Assembly: GCF_042242105.1 (NCBI RefSeq)
Contig: NC_092013.1
Span: 16,051,618-16,115,617, forward strand
DNA: 64,000 nt
DNA from: Pempheris klunzingeri
Lineage: Eukaryota; Chordata; Actinopteri; Acropomatiformes; Pempheridae
Direction of reading: 5' to 3'
Below the pieces are notes generated by a model. That model was not told where the DNA came from. It was given only the letters and a program-made list of their open reading frames with translations, and searched no databases. Of this stretch, positions 1-18,770 are shown one piece after another (positions within the stretch are counted from its first letter, which is position 1; the number at the start of each line of letters is the position of its first letter). Both the position numbers and the translations under genes were made by a program.

Positions 1-582
1 GAGGCTAAACTCAGTGGATGGTTTGGGAATTTTGATAAAACAAAATGATCTAAATAAAGGGCGGTTTGGTGTGTTTGATACCTGAGGGCAGATTTACTTG
101 GGATTGAAATAACAACCGTTTCTTACATAAGCAAAAATAAATAAAAAATCATCATGATACACATAATCTCCATAATCTTATGACTGCTAACAATAGTCAC
201 TTAAAATTCACTGCAAGAAAACTATTCCCATAAATACAATGTGACATCTTAAAGAGAGCCGCTACCTGAGCAGAGCTTACACAAAAGAGAGAAATGCTTC
301 AGTAAACCAGTGAAATGATTCACTGTCCATGCCAAGTTCAAAGTCATTTAAAAATATAATGCACTCAACATGTCATTTCTTTAAGAGACAGGCCAAATCA
401 AGCTACAGGTTTCTATTTTATAAATATGGCAGCAACCATCTGGCTGTGTAACACTTGTTTGTGTGCATTTGTTTTCTGTAGTAAGCGTGGCATGGCACAG
501 CCAGATACAAAAGCAAGTGCAGGTACAGACAACAAAACAGCATTGTCAGTACTTTAGTAGTAGATGACTTATGTTTCCTTCG
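1..582 (-). other. probable pcbp2 3' UTR / downstream flank
   Basis: AT-rich sequence directly downstream of the pcbp2 stop codon on the minus strand. No open frame with recognisable content and no repeat family was seen. It is probably 3' UTR because it follows the terminal coding exon; the poly(A) site could not be fixed and may lie before base 1. Confidence 0.4.
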
Positions 583-7355
<6,773 letters not shown>

Positions 7356-7412
7356 AACTGCAACCTAGCTGTTCGTACAGAGCTGGGGTCTTTGGTCACT
7401 GAGATGGATCTA

Positions 7413-8879
7413 AAGGATCATAAAAACAAAGCAGACAAGTAATTATATACCAGGGCTGATCATGTGACAGGACTGAAGAGCAAATCCTAAAAAAACAAAA
7501 GAAAAGACATAAACACAAGACAGATGTAGAGTGAGGACAGTGTGACAGGCTCTCTGTGGTCTTTTACATTATGAACAAAGTGGTAAGTATGACATATCTG
7601 CCTTTAACATATCATCACAGCCACATTCCCACCCATGACAAGATAATAGTACATAGCCCCACATTGACTACAATTAGCTGATCTACTTGAGACGTCATAA
7701 TTCATAGTAATTACAGATTCTGCCTTTTTCCATTAGAGAAACTTCTGCCCTCTGCACACTCCTGCTGCATACATTTATAATGTTATTATATATACACACA
7801 CAGACTTAAATGTCAGGATTACACAAAGTTGGCTAAGCAATTCTCTTATTAGCAAATACACAACACAATTACAGTTATTTGTAAAAGCAAAACATTCTTT
7901 AAAAAAAAAAAAAAATCACACAAGGCATTTTTGGCTAAATGTGTCACGTAGCAAATGTGTGATGTTTACAGCTGGTTTTCCATAAGACATGATTCCCCTT
8001 CGGAAATAAAACTGAACCAGTTGAGAAAGAAAACGCTAAATCTGTGTCCTAGCTCATGTTAGCGTCCATGCCTCTGAAATCAGATGCGTACTGCGATGAA
8101 TCTCCCAAAATGGCTAAGCCCACTTTTACTGTATCAACTACATGCTACCAGTGGGGTGCATACGTTTGCAGACGTCTGAATGCTGCTCCGACCCAAGTTA
8201 TCGGACTTCAGACAAGTAAACGAGCACTGAATTCATCGCCATGCTAAGTGAAAAACATCTGACTGTACGTGTGTGTCTGTGTGCTAACGATGACTTCATC
8301 ATTAGCCGTGAATCAAGTTTACCAACAAATGTGCGCACTATTACTCCCTAGTTACCACACTTTGACCTACATTACGTAAAACACACCCACAAGTGTGTTT
8401 GCTATGAAAGGCAGGTGTTAAATTGCTTACTTCGCTTGTGTTGTTTAGTTTAAAGTAAGTCCATTTAACTATTAACGCTTGTTGTAAGTCTGTTAGCCGT
8501 TTAGCAATTTGGTTGTTGGGAAATGAATGAAGCATGCGTGCGCTACTTAGCAAAGCTAGCGAGTTTGCTTAATTACTCCGCGTTAATAATAGCTGGCCAA
8601 ATATCGGTAGCCTTTGTGGCACGGTTGTTAAGCCCTCTTACGATTAGATACAAGCGCTAAACAGCAGACAGCAGCGTTTAGAGCGGCATTAAAAGCCAAA
8701 CTTCCCCGTGTGGCTAGCTCGAGCTAGCTAGCTAAGTGTTTCAGCGCCGAGACTGCGTGCTCATCATCACGCGGCCTGTTAGCATGCTGAGACCGCTAGC
8801 TGCTGGGCGCGATTTCTTTCAGCTACTTCTGATCATAACAAAAAAATGTGAAAACACCAGACGTGGAAATAAAACTCAC
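7413..8879. other. pcbp2 first intron (5' UTR intron)
   Basis: Lies between the noncoding first exon (donor GTGAGT at 8879 downward) and the exon with the start codon. The acceptor of that second exon is not unique (about 7413, 7402 or 7386). No coding content seen. The part near 8000-8800 is less AT-rich, as expected near a promoter. Confidence 0.4.
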
Positions 8880-9150
8880 CTGATTCGTGTGCTGGTAAGT
8901 GATCGGGGGGAGGGTTGGGGTTGTAAGGGTAGAAGGGGAGAGGTTCGGGAGGGTAGAAACCCGGGGGAGAGTTTAGAAAGGACTCGGGGAAGAGGGAAGA
9001 GTGATGTGAGATCGAGCTCCACTCCTTTACACAAAGACAACACAATTATAACCTCTGAACTTTCCCCTCTCACCCAAGCCCAAGCCCCCATCCTGAGAGT
9101 GACCCCAAGACCCGCACAATCACATCTTTAATAAAAAGTTACAGCAGCAC
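8880..9150 (-). other. pcbp2: pcbp2 noncoding first exon and promoter-proximal region
   Basis: On the minus strand, ...AATCAG is followed by GTGAGTTTTATT, a strong donor with the exon ending at 8880. The exon has no conserved frame and sits about 1.5 kb upstream of the start-codon exon, as expected for a 5' UTR exon. The upstream edge is approximate; the transcription start was not determined. Open frames across it on both strands look like chance. Confidence 0.55.
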
Positions 9151-10060
9151 TTTTGTTAGATGACGCTGCACTGTGGCGGCTTAAATTAAGGATATAACTT
9201 TAAAAAAAAAAAAAAATAAGAGTTGTTGCGCACAATAGAAATATTGTTGGATTGGTTTAAAACGCCTGAAAAGGAAGGATCTATTGTTGGAAACCACTCA
9301 CTGCCCCACGTGTTTTACAGACATCTAAGCAATGATTATTATATATGCACTGATGCATATACATGGTGTAATTTTCCAATAGGTTCATATTTACAAACTT
9401 CAATAAAAGACTTATTTATAAGACCACTAGTGGGCGTAAAGTGTACTGCAGCTCAGTTTATAACCTGTTATTTACCTTCTTGGGGACCAAACGTGCACTT
9501 TTCATTTACATATGTTTATTGTGCAAGATTAACAGAAGGCCCTTTACATATAATTACAATTAGTGCAGATACAAAGCAATGCAGGATAACGTTGTTTTGT
9601 AGTCATGTACAGCAGTGAACATAAAATCAGGAAAAAAACATCAGTAGCCCTTAATGAAGACACTCGTGTCTGTCATCTCTCCCTCAAGAGAGGGAAAATG
9701 TAGTATTACTAAATCACAATGTTAGAAATCAAACAACGAAAACAAAGTTGTGAAATACGAAAGTCTGCACATTGCTGCAGCCCCTCTTCAAATTACGTAA
9801 GTATGTATGTACATTAGTGTATGTATTTCTTATATTGTACAGAAACCATATGCAATAGAAGTAATTAAAAAAAAAAAAAAGACGTTTTAGACATGCTGGA
9901 ATGCCACTACAACCAAATGCTGTGTAGATGTTCACAGCAACCGCTTAAGCATGCATTTTTAGTATTTTAGCTGATGCAAGATATGGTAAAATGCCACATT
10001 TTTCTAGGGATCCTGTTAAAGTGATGGTTTCTGTGAAAGCCTCATCTTGAACCGCTGCCC
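9151..10060. other. prr13 3' UTR and pcbp2 upstream interval
   Basis: The prr13 stop is at 10061 and pcbp2 begins near 9150 on the same strand, so the prr13 3' UTR and the pcbp2 promoter share about 0.9 kb. A minus-strand AATAAA (plus-strand tttatt) at 9515-9520 is a candidate prr13 poly(A) signal. A plus-strand open frame at 9223-9618 (131 codons) has no recognisable domain and is probably spurious. Confidence 0.4.
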
Positions 10061-11981
10061 TCAGTCACTGCTGCTGCTACTGCTGCTGCTGGAGGACTGT
10101 GGGGAAAAGGAACTCAATTATCGTTTCATAATTTAATGCATTTAAAACACACTACTTTTACAACATGAACAACGCCTTTAATATAATTTCAGATGCATTT
10201 TACAAATCCAAAATTTACATGACTGACATGAGGTGAAATGTTGGGAGTGACCTCCCTTTATTCACACCAGGGTCATATGAAGTGGAAGAAATGTTTTTAT
10301 CATCTGGCTATTTCCGAGACCCAGTTACTACAAATCATGCATTGTAAAGGATCATGGATTTTCTGTTTCATTTTGTCAACAATCTTCTGAGAAGATCAAA
10401 TGGTGTTGAGGTTCTGCATATCTGTTTTATTTTTCCTCTGTATTAAGCTTAATATACTGTATTTTTTTCTGGGCCATAAAATAAACTTTTCCACGAGGAT
10501 AAAATTGGATGTAGGATCTGATACTTTTGTCCAAACCAGCCTGAAATAAGTGCATATAAACCCGATGGGAGCAAGAGCTAACTGTGTTCAGAGTGTTACT
10601 GTTTGAGTGCTTTAGGTTTTTCTTTGAAGAGATGGAAGTAAGTGCTTGAAAGGGGTGAGAGGGCCACTTCCACCCAGAGAACTGACACTGTTCAGGCTCA
10701 ACCACATTCAACGATTTTACGCCAGTCTAGCTGTAAAGCAGATCTAACATCTCATCTCCAATACCCAGAGCCAGAAAATCACAGTGATGCATTTTGCCAC
10801 TGATGTGAGGTTTTTTTGTGGTACACTGATCAAAGTCAGCATGACGAACTGGCTGAATAATTATGAATCAATTACTAAAATGCTACTGTAGACAAAAAGC
10901 ATTTTTGAAGATGTCGCCTTGGGAACCTGTGGTGGACATTTTTCACTGTTTTTTAATATCTTATACACCAAACAGTAAACTGATTCAAAAATAAACTGTG
11001 GTTGCAGCACTATATTTACCACACATAGTGCAGAAAATACATTTTTACCATACTTTCCATACATACTATTTACAATCTAGTGTAATACAACAATCTAGTG
11101 ACTGCTTATTGCTTGTTTTGATGTTCCAAGGCAACATAATTAACTTATAATAATCTGTGTCCCTCTTCAAGTGGAGCTAAAACTATGTAGATTCTCCACA
11201 GAGCCGTGTCTGTTGCTGTACCGCACTTTGCACTCATCAAGTGAAGGCTGTGTTTATACAGCTTGGTGAAGGTGTGGATTTGTACTGAAATTAAGTTGGG
11301 GCCTGGGGGTGTGAGGGGCGTAGACAGGTTCAAGTTTCATCTTTTTATCTAGTGTTATCAGTAATACTTCACCTGCTCAAGGGGCCATTTGAAACAACAT
11401 TTACATGGTGTGTCTTTAAACCCAATCTTACCTTGCCATGTTTGTGGTGCCCATGCTTATGCGCTTTCTTCATCTTTTTCTTCATCTTTTTGTGGGATTT
11501 ATGTCCAACCAATCCCATTCCCATTCCCGCCAATCCTCCGGCTAACGCCCCACCCATGGGCTTTAGCCCGCCATGATGATGACCTTTGTGGTGACCCCCT
11601 TTTGGAGAGTGTGGGTATGGACCAGGGTGAATGCCTGCAGGAGGGACTGCTGGATACCCTCCTGGAGCCATTGGATAAGGATGAGGTCCTGGAGCTCCAT
11701 AAGGCATCACCCCCGGAGGTGCGTTTGGTACCATGGCTGGGGTCACACCAGCTGGGTATTGGCCAGGGTACGCTGGATTTGGAGGCTGGGGGAAGGCTCC
11801 TGGTGGAGGTACAGGAGGATATGCAGGATTGTAGCCAGGAGGGTATGCAGGGTTAGACGGGCCCACTGGAGGGGGCGGACCTGATGAAGACACACATGTA
11901 CTCCTTATTCTTGAAAACAGGTCTAAAACGAGGAAATTATATGCTGGTTATGTAAGCTATCTCACCTTGATTTGGCCACAT
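10061..11981 (-). CDS. prr13: proline-rich protein 13
   Basis: Small proline-rich protein (the mammalian homolog is also called TXR1); its molecular function is poorly defined. Coding exons, minus strand: 11981-11966, 11880-11432, 10096-10061; 501 bp, 166 aa. The start is MWPNQG, comparable to the MWN start of mammalian PRR13. It is followed by a Pro/Tyr/Gly/Ala-rich region with repeated NPAYP units, a His/Gly-rich stretch, a glycine-rich hydrophobic patch and a Lys/His-rich segment (KKMKKKMKKAHKHG, then HKHGK). The end is ten serines and Asp, like the mammalian poly-Ser end. An in-frame ATG at 11893 lies upstream of the exon-2 acceptor; the spliced MW start is preferred because it matches the family. 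Next to pcbp2 and amhr2, as in human. Confidence 0.9.
10097..11431. other. prr13 second intron
   Basis: A 1.3-kb AT-rich intron between the main exon and the poly-Ser terminal exon. No gene or named repeat recognised. Confidence 0.4.
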
Positions 11982-12694
11982 GGCTAGGTTTCTTGATCTC
12001 TCACAAAATCCTAATGAAACAGTGAGAAAGTAAAGACAATGATTATTTTATTAAGCAAGAATAACATGTAATATTCAACTTTCATTATGGGTGTATCTTA
12101 TCATAGAATGCATAATGTGGATTTTGATTCAATCAGACTTTTCCCCCTATATCTTCTGTATCGGTCTGTTATGTATCTGCTGTGTATGCTGCATAACAAA
12201 AGGCTCAATTACTTGTTTCGTCCAACAAAAAGATGACACACAAAGACATTCAACTTAGGATAATACAGGACTAATAGTTTTCCGCACTACTGTACAGACA
12301 ATGTATTGACCACCACTCTGTTTGTCAAACACATTCTTTGAATACCTAACACGGTGTCACAACTTTTGTATTATGCAATGAGTTTAGATTGGCTCTAATT
12401 TGGGATTTTATTAGGTGACTTAACTTGCCAGTCTGTTAAGTACACCTAAAGCAACTACCACTACAAAACCAAGTCAATACGCCTCTTTCCAACATTATTT
12501 AGTTATTTGCAGACTCATTGCATAAATCCGCCACACTTTCTCCATATAACTCTTCCTCACATGTTAGATGTGACGGAAACCACTAATAGAAGATCATTTC
12601 TGATTCATCTGATTGCTGTAACTTCTGGATGTTTTGTCCCACACGCAGCACTTACAATCACAGTTTCGTCAATAGCTGGATGTCATGGGTTTAC

Positions 12695-12790
12695 CTTAAA
12701 AACTTGCCTCGGGTCGATTAGGTTCGTCAGGACCTCTGAGCTCCCCGCGTCGTCTTCCGCATTGAGCTGCACGGAGGCAGCAAACATGCA
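12695..12790 (-). other. prr13: probable prr13 noncoding first exon
   Basis: The minus strand reads ...TTTTTAAG followed by GTAAAC, a plausible donor with the exon ending at 12695, preceded by more GC-rich sequence (12720-12790). It lies 0.7 kb upstream of the MW start exon. The 5' edge is approximate. Confidence 0.4.
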
Positions 12791-12799
12791 CCAGGAAGC

Positions 12800-13792
12800 C
12801 ACGCCCATCGTTAAAGGGCACGCCCATCATTTATGCAGCGGCATCAGTCCAGCAAGCCTGGGCTGAAAAGTTGATCTACGTGTTTCTCTGGCACAATAGA
12901 TGATGACAGTGGAACAGATGATGTTTACATCCAGCCATTGTGAGTGATGTTTTAATGAGAGGTGCCGGAGGGGTGGGGGTTGGCCATGACTCATACACAC
13001 ACAAACAAACACACACACCCCTGCCATGAATTTACTATGATTCATACTCACACATAAATCCATTACATCATGGATCAAACATTGTGTGAGTAGCTAGGCA
13101 TGTAACACTGCCTCTCTGGGGCTTTAATGCATTGACCAAAATAAGCTTGCTGTAGGTCACTTTTATAACCAAAGCAATTAAATGTGCTACTTTTTTTTTT
13201 AACAACTACTGTAAGTGTTTAAAAATGTTGCATTGGTATTTGAAATACTCACAGACGTTTTGACAAGCCGTAATAGCAAAAGCACAGCTGCATTTAATAA
13301 CAGTAATGATGGCTGCATTCAATTTAGACATGCTAGTTCCACGGTCACAGGTGAAGGACTTTTTCTCAGCTGACACACATTTTGACTTGTCACAGCAGGG
13401 AACATTAACAATGGCTCTGTTTTATTCAAGCGTCCTGGTAAGCCACGACAGTGTGACGGCAAGCCAGCATGCACAATGCCAGGAAATCAGGGCAGCTAAA
13501 TGGAATTCAGTCATCCTTGATTTCCATGTGTACTTTTTCTACTGTGACATGTCAAAATGTTTTCTAGTAGTTAGACTAGTAGAACCTTGCATCTTTTTTT
13601 TTTAAGAATTATTATTTAAATACAACACCAAAATCATATATCACAGTTACATACAATTAGACAAACAATGCAAACCAACACGCCTATTGCTGAGAGGGAA
13701 GGGATAACTTTTCTCAAAAACAATAATTGTATGTAATAGAAAGAGAGTGAGTGAAGCATGTCTAACTAAACTAAAAAAAAAAAAAAGACAAG
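12800..13792. other. amhr2 downstream / prr13 upstream interval
   Basis: Holds the amhr2 3' UTR and the prr13 upstream region. Contains a CA-rich stretch near 12990-13020 and one copy of a dispersed repeat at about 13390-13490, shared with 34636-34733. No other gene seen. Confidence 0.4.
13390..13490. repeat. unnamed dispersed repeat, copy A
   Basis: About 95 bp align by eye with 34636-34733. Both carry ATGRCTCTGTT, then YATTCAAGYGTCC, then CAGTGTGAC and AGCCAGCATG in the same order and spacing. The class is unknown; no terminal repeats or RNA polymerase III boxes were recognised. Confidence 0.6.
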
Positions 13793-16700
13793 TTATGGAG
13801 AGTCAAAAGGCTGTAGAGAGACTAATCTGTCCACAACACACTGAACAGTCAGTCGGGCTTCGGCGTCGTAGTCCCAACAATCTGTCAGGAGCTCCTGCAG
13901 TGCAGATCCCTGAAAGGTGCGAAAATGTAGTCAACACATAGACAAACTCAGTTCTCTATCATCAATATTTTTATTAGCTATCCGGTACTTATATTTTCAT
14001 TACTACCTAGCCAGTACAAAGACTGTGTGTTTAAGTAAGAAGCACCTGATGTAAGAATACCTGTGGTAGCCGTTTCCATTGTTCAGGTATGGAGGGTCTT
14101 TTGTCCATGTGAAACACGTGCAGGATGAGGTTCTCCAGTGTCATGTTATCTCCCAGCTCAGATTCATAAGGCAACAGATGCTGTGGCACAATACCACCTG
14201 CAGATGGAGACATTTGTATGAATCTTAACTACCATTTATTACCACGACATAGATAAAGTGGATTGAAGCAGTGCACATTGACACAAACATCTAATATCTA
14301 CCGGTACATATATATGTATCTATGTATGTGTATCTATCTGATCATGGAAGTTTACCTTCAAATAAATCAGAGCAGCGCATCCAGATCTCCCACAGCAGCA
14401 GTCCCAAAGCATAGATGTCCCCCTGCATGAAACCACAGGTGCTGCTGTGGTTTACAGAGCCCTCCAGGATCTCCGGGGACATGTAGCACAGCGTGCTCAG
14501 CTGAGCACGACCCCGCACATGAACAGAAATGTTAATTGGTTGTTTTGAACTATCAGATGTTGTCACTCTGCATGTTTTCATTTATTCTAGGAGACATTTT
14601 AACGACCACAAAAGCAGACTATTGTAGTTCATTTTCTTTATGATTTACTCTCACCTCCACGTTTGCTGTGTGGCTCTGCAAGCGACGATGTCCCGAACAA
14701 GAGCGCAGGATGGTGGAGCACCCAAAATCACACAGGGCGCAGGTACCATCTGCTCTCACAAGGACACTGGAGCTGCTTAAGTTTCTGTGGGCCACAGGAG
14801 GTTTATGCACATCTACAAAGAGAAGACACACATTTGTGACATGAATAGATTTTGATGCGCTTGGACAATTTACTGCAGTGGACCACAGGCATGCTTCATA
14901 CATATGTAGGCAATAACTTGGACACACACACACACACTTGTTCACAGTAGTGCTCAGGCCAATACCATGTCTGTGAAGGTCAGAGTGGAGATAGGAAAGT
15001 CCCTGCGATAAAGACTGGCACAATTTCAGTGACATCATCCAGTTGGTGGTGTGTTTACTCAGAAAGGAGTGGAGAGAACCCTGAAATCAAAGGGACACCA
15101 GTTATTTTTTGTCCAAGAATGTGAACATTAAAGAGTTTGAAGTGTTTGGCCACTCGGGCATCAGATATACTATTTGAAATTCAGTTTTGGTGTCTGAACT
15201 TCACCAGTGAAATTGGAGCATATTTAATGTCTTAAAATTTAGACCTGAAGATGACAAACATGAAAATAGTTTTTTGAATGTCACACATTTAAATTTTCCG
15301 TAAATAAAATCCATTACTTAATATCATGTTTATGAAATAATACAACTTCAAACTAACATTTCAAAAGGAGGGGAATTCAAACAACTTAATTTCAGGTAGA
15401 TGATTTTCAGAGTAAAATTTTCCAACGCTATAAATTAAACTGTATTTCAATTTTTATATTAAATCAGCAATAACTGGGTTTTTTTGGCTACTTGGGGGAG
15501 GGGTAACCAAGTTGTGAACACAACATATACCGTATCATCACCTTTTAGACTGATAATGATTGCTAGCAAAGATTTTCTTATTAACACATCAAACTGATAC
15601 AGAGCAGCAACATAATCATGCATCATCAAGTCCAATATTCTCTCTTTTAGCTCTGCTTTTGGTCTCTTCCCACTCCAGAGTCAAATTATTATGCCCTGTC
15701 TTTGCCTACTCTGACTATTTCTTCAACTTCTACTTCTTCCCTTTTCCTTGAAAAAGTTTTGATCTCTCAGGGTCAAGTCATTTACTCTTAATAACTGTTT
15801 GATACTCACATATTCAGCAAATTGCAGGACAATGAGCCAACTGTTTTCATCTGGTTTCCTGCCGGTGCCCAGGAATTGGACAATCCCAGCATGCTTCATC
15901 AGTGGTAGCTCATAAACCTCCTTCTCTGCAGTAAATTTATGTTTCCAGCCTGCAGAGAAAACTTTCACAGCCACCACAGATCCCTGGTATTCACCCTGCC
16001 AAACAGTTGCAAAATGTCCATGGCCCACAATCTGGAAAAGGTATGAAGATAGAGGTGAAATAACAGTACATGGCAAGATACATTACCTGATTTTATGTAT
16101 CTGATAATATTTTGCACACTGCTGAGCACACAGTATAAATCCATTTTACATCACCTGCTGTAGTTCAATGTTAGCAATGTCAATCTTAGAGGTTTTTGTT
16201 GTTTGGCAGGAACATAGTGGTGAGACACTGTAATCATCAAGGAGGGGTGGATTCTCATCTAAAACATTAAAAGAAGACATGTATTGTTATCAACACACCG
16301 TCCTTGATGGCGATCTGACTCTACAATAACGTCACTATTACTTTAAACAAAATAGGAAATCTTATTGCAGAGTAACAAAGGACAGAGATAAAAGGGAGTG
16401 TTACGGCAGAGATAAACACCAAGGTCAGTCCGCAGAGAAAATGAAACAGTTCCAAGGACGAGCAAAGACATCATGAGAACGAAATCTAAGTTTAGAAAAT
16501 GTGAAACTTTTTTATTACGTTTTTTTAATTCCTGCAGACTTCAATAGTTAAGTCATTGTAAATATATTTGATTTATTCTAGTTATTGATCAATCTAACAA
16601 GAGCAGGTGTTGAGACAAACTGCAATAAAATTCAATTTCATTTTCAATCTTGTCCACTAAAGTAGATAGTCAAATGCATGGGAAGAAGAAAGACGGCATG

Positions 16701-18405
16701 GATTTGAAAATATAGGTCATATTCTAGTAAAAATTAGATTTTTTTCAAATTCCTATATTGATGTTGAAAGCTGACAGGACCTTACTTTTCTCTTTATGGA
16801 GGCTTCTACATGTGGCAGCAATGATGATGAAGCACAGCAGTATCAAAGCTCCTGTTATCACAGCAGTTTTCACTATTTCATCTAAGAAGAGAACAAAAAG
16901 TGTTTCATTATGTCATGTTGAACATCACCCCTTCCGAGTAAGGCAAATCCATTTTATTATTTAAATGTGTCATTTCTAAGTGAATATAACATTTAAATAA
17001 AGAGGAAACATATGATATTAACTGCTGAAATTGATCTGGAACAATCACTGTAATCTTCCAAGTGTCACATTTAAAATTAAAGGGGAGTCGTGGGTGATTT
17101 ATCTGGAGGGAATGCGGGTGGAGGTGCATGGATGTTAAAAAAAAGGTCTTTTCAAACAAGGATAACATGAAAATCAAACACCTCACTCTGATATAATGAT
17201 CTTATCACTATGTGGGTTCAATGATTGGTTAGCAATCGTATTATCATCATACCTACAGAATAAGAATGGGTGAGTTTATCCAACTCTGGAGTCCAGGTGA
17301 GCTTGCTGTTGCAGAGGTCTGTGTGGCACATGCACTTAATGAAGTGACCTGTGAAGTGTGTTTGTCCCTTGCAGGTTGCATCCGGACAAGACTTCTCAAC
17401 CCTATCACAAGCTGCAGCAGCAAAACACAATAGAAATACAATATTAAAAAACATGAGAAACATACTAAGCATATTCATATTTTATATTAAGGCCTACAAC
17501 AAACTGCATAACATACATTCCAGCAATTCAGCCAATATCAGTCAGATGTTGGTTGGGAAGATTCGATTCGATTTTAAATCACTTGCATACAAGGACAGAA
17601 TCCAGACCATGTAGACTAGCCAGACATTTTAATTTCACAGTTTCATACCGAGGATATCAACCTCTGGCTGGCCATCGATGAGCAGATAATAGCCCACACA
17701 GCATTGGGTGTTCTCACAGAGCTGCACAGACCCGGTCACATTGCCACCAGTTGTGTATTGGTTGTTCCCCGGAGTCACTTGGAAGGCACACCGTCTCTTC
17801 GGAAGAAAAGACTGGCTGGAGATACATGTAAAGATGCATTCTGCGAGAAAAGACAAACAGCTGCTGTAGATGTGGCTTAATTGTGCTAAAACTATTCTTG
17901 TATAAAGCAAGGCTTGCAAAATGAAGCATGGTGGAAGTTCAATCAGGAAGACTGACTATGTTGTGGTGGGACAGGGGGGATGACACAATGCGGTCGATTG
18001 CCAAAGAACATTTATAGTCTTTAGTTTATGTTCATTATCATCAAGTTAAATAAGCTGATCATTCTTTAATTAAATTAAGTCTCTCCTGATTGAACTGCCG
18101 TAAGAGTCTTCAGCTTATTGTCTGCTGTTGCACTCACAGTTTATCTTACTGGTTAACAATATTGTCGAAATGCATCCCTGCATGATTAATGTGGTTTGTA
18201 CACTGGACTGGCACTGACGAGAGTTATGAAAAATTCTCATTATATTGATCATTGATCATTCAAAGGTTCACATGGAAAACAAACCAAAACACAGAGAGAA
18301 ACATACACATGCAGCTTAAGAGCTTCAAAGGAGAGAGTGTTTCTTTTTTAAATAGCGAATGCACTCACCCGCAGCCAAAATCAGCCACCACTGTTGCAGG
18401 ATCAT
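13793..18405 (-). CDS. amhr2: anti-Mullerian hormone receptor type 2
   Basis: Type II TGF-beta-family receptor for AMH in gonads. Eleven coding exons, minus strand: 18405-18369, 17840-17649, 17411-17253, 16881-16786, 16258-16155, 16031-15810, 15080-14966, 14812-14655, 14500-14356, 14197-14061, 13909-13793; 1482 bp, 493 aa, all phases agree. It has a hydrophobic signal sequence (MILQQWWLILAA), a Cys-rich ectodomain (to about 129), a membrane helix (about 135-154) and a kinase domain from about 197: glycine loop VGHGHFATV, ATP lysine in VAVK (K219), DFG (337-339), SPE (369-371) and conserved Asp in GDIYALG (389). The catalytic loop reads AHRNLSSSS (316-324), so the HRD Asp and the following Asn are both replaced. 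Eleven exons match human AMHR2. AMHR2 variants or duplicates determine sex in several fishes, so allelic state is of interest. Confidence 0.93.
14492..14509. repeat. 18-bp perfect palindrome at the amhr2 exon-9 acceptor
   Basis: CGTGCTCAGCTGAGCACG equals its own reverse complement. Its centre (between 14500 and 14501) is exactly the intron/exon junction of amhr2 exon 9, so the AG acceptor and the first exon bases are mirror images. Confidence 0.85.
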
Positions 18406-18718
18406 GGTCACTCTGAGCCCAGGCCGGCCAGGCAGGGAGTGAGTATTTATCAACCCTTGGAATGTGAGAGGAGTTTCCCACGGTACCCAGCATCACTCCC
18501 ACTGCCACACACCTGCATATACAACACATACGGCCCACCATATGATGGTATACGGTCTGGGCTGTGGGAGTACGAAAGGTTTATCAACATAGTCATGTTG
18601 TCAATTTCTAAATTACTGTACTTTAACTTGTACTTTTTACTTTTTACTGTACTTTACATCCTTTATCTGGCAGAGATGGGTCTCCATCTCCCCTTCACAC
18701 AGACACTGTATAGATTGC

Positions 18719-18770
18719 AATCAGAGAGCCCCTTTCTTTCGGCGAATCAGAGAGTTTCTTTCTTTCGGCC
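18719..18770. repeat. 26-bp imperfect tandem duplication
   Basis: Two adjacent 26-base units, each starting AATCAGAGAG and ending CTTTCTTTCGGCS, at 18719-18744 and 18745-18770. They differ at four positions. Located about 0.3 kb upstream of the amhr2 start codon exon. Confidence 0.8.

Noticed and set aside
9223-9618. 131-codon plus-strand open frame
   Set aside because: AT-rich, no known domain, lies in the prr13 3' UTR in antisense; no exon partners found.
11389-11884. Plus-strand open frames of 155 and 103 codons
   Set aside because: Antisense shadows of the proline/glycine-rich prr13 exon, whose biased codons suppress stops on the other strand.
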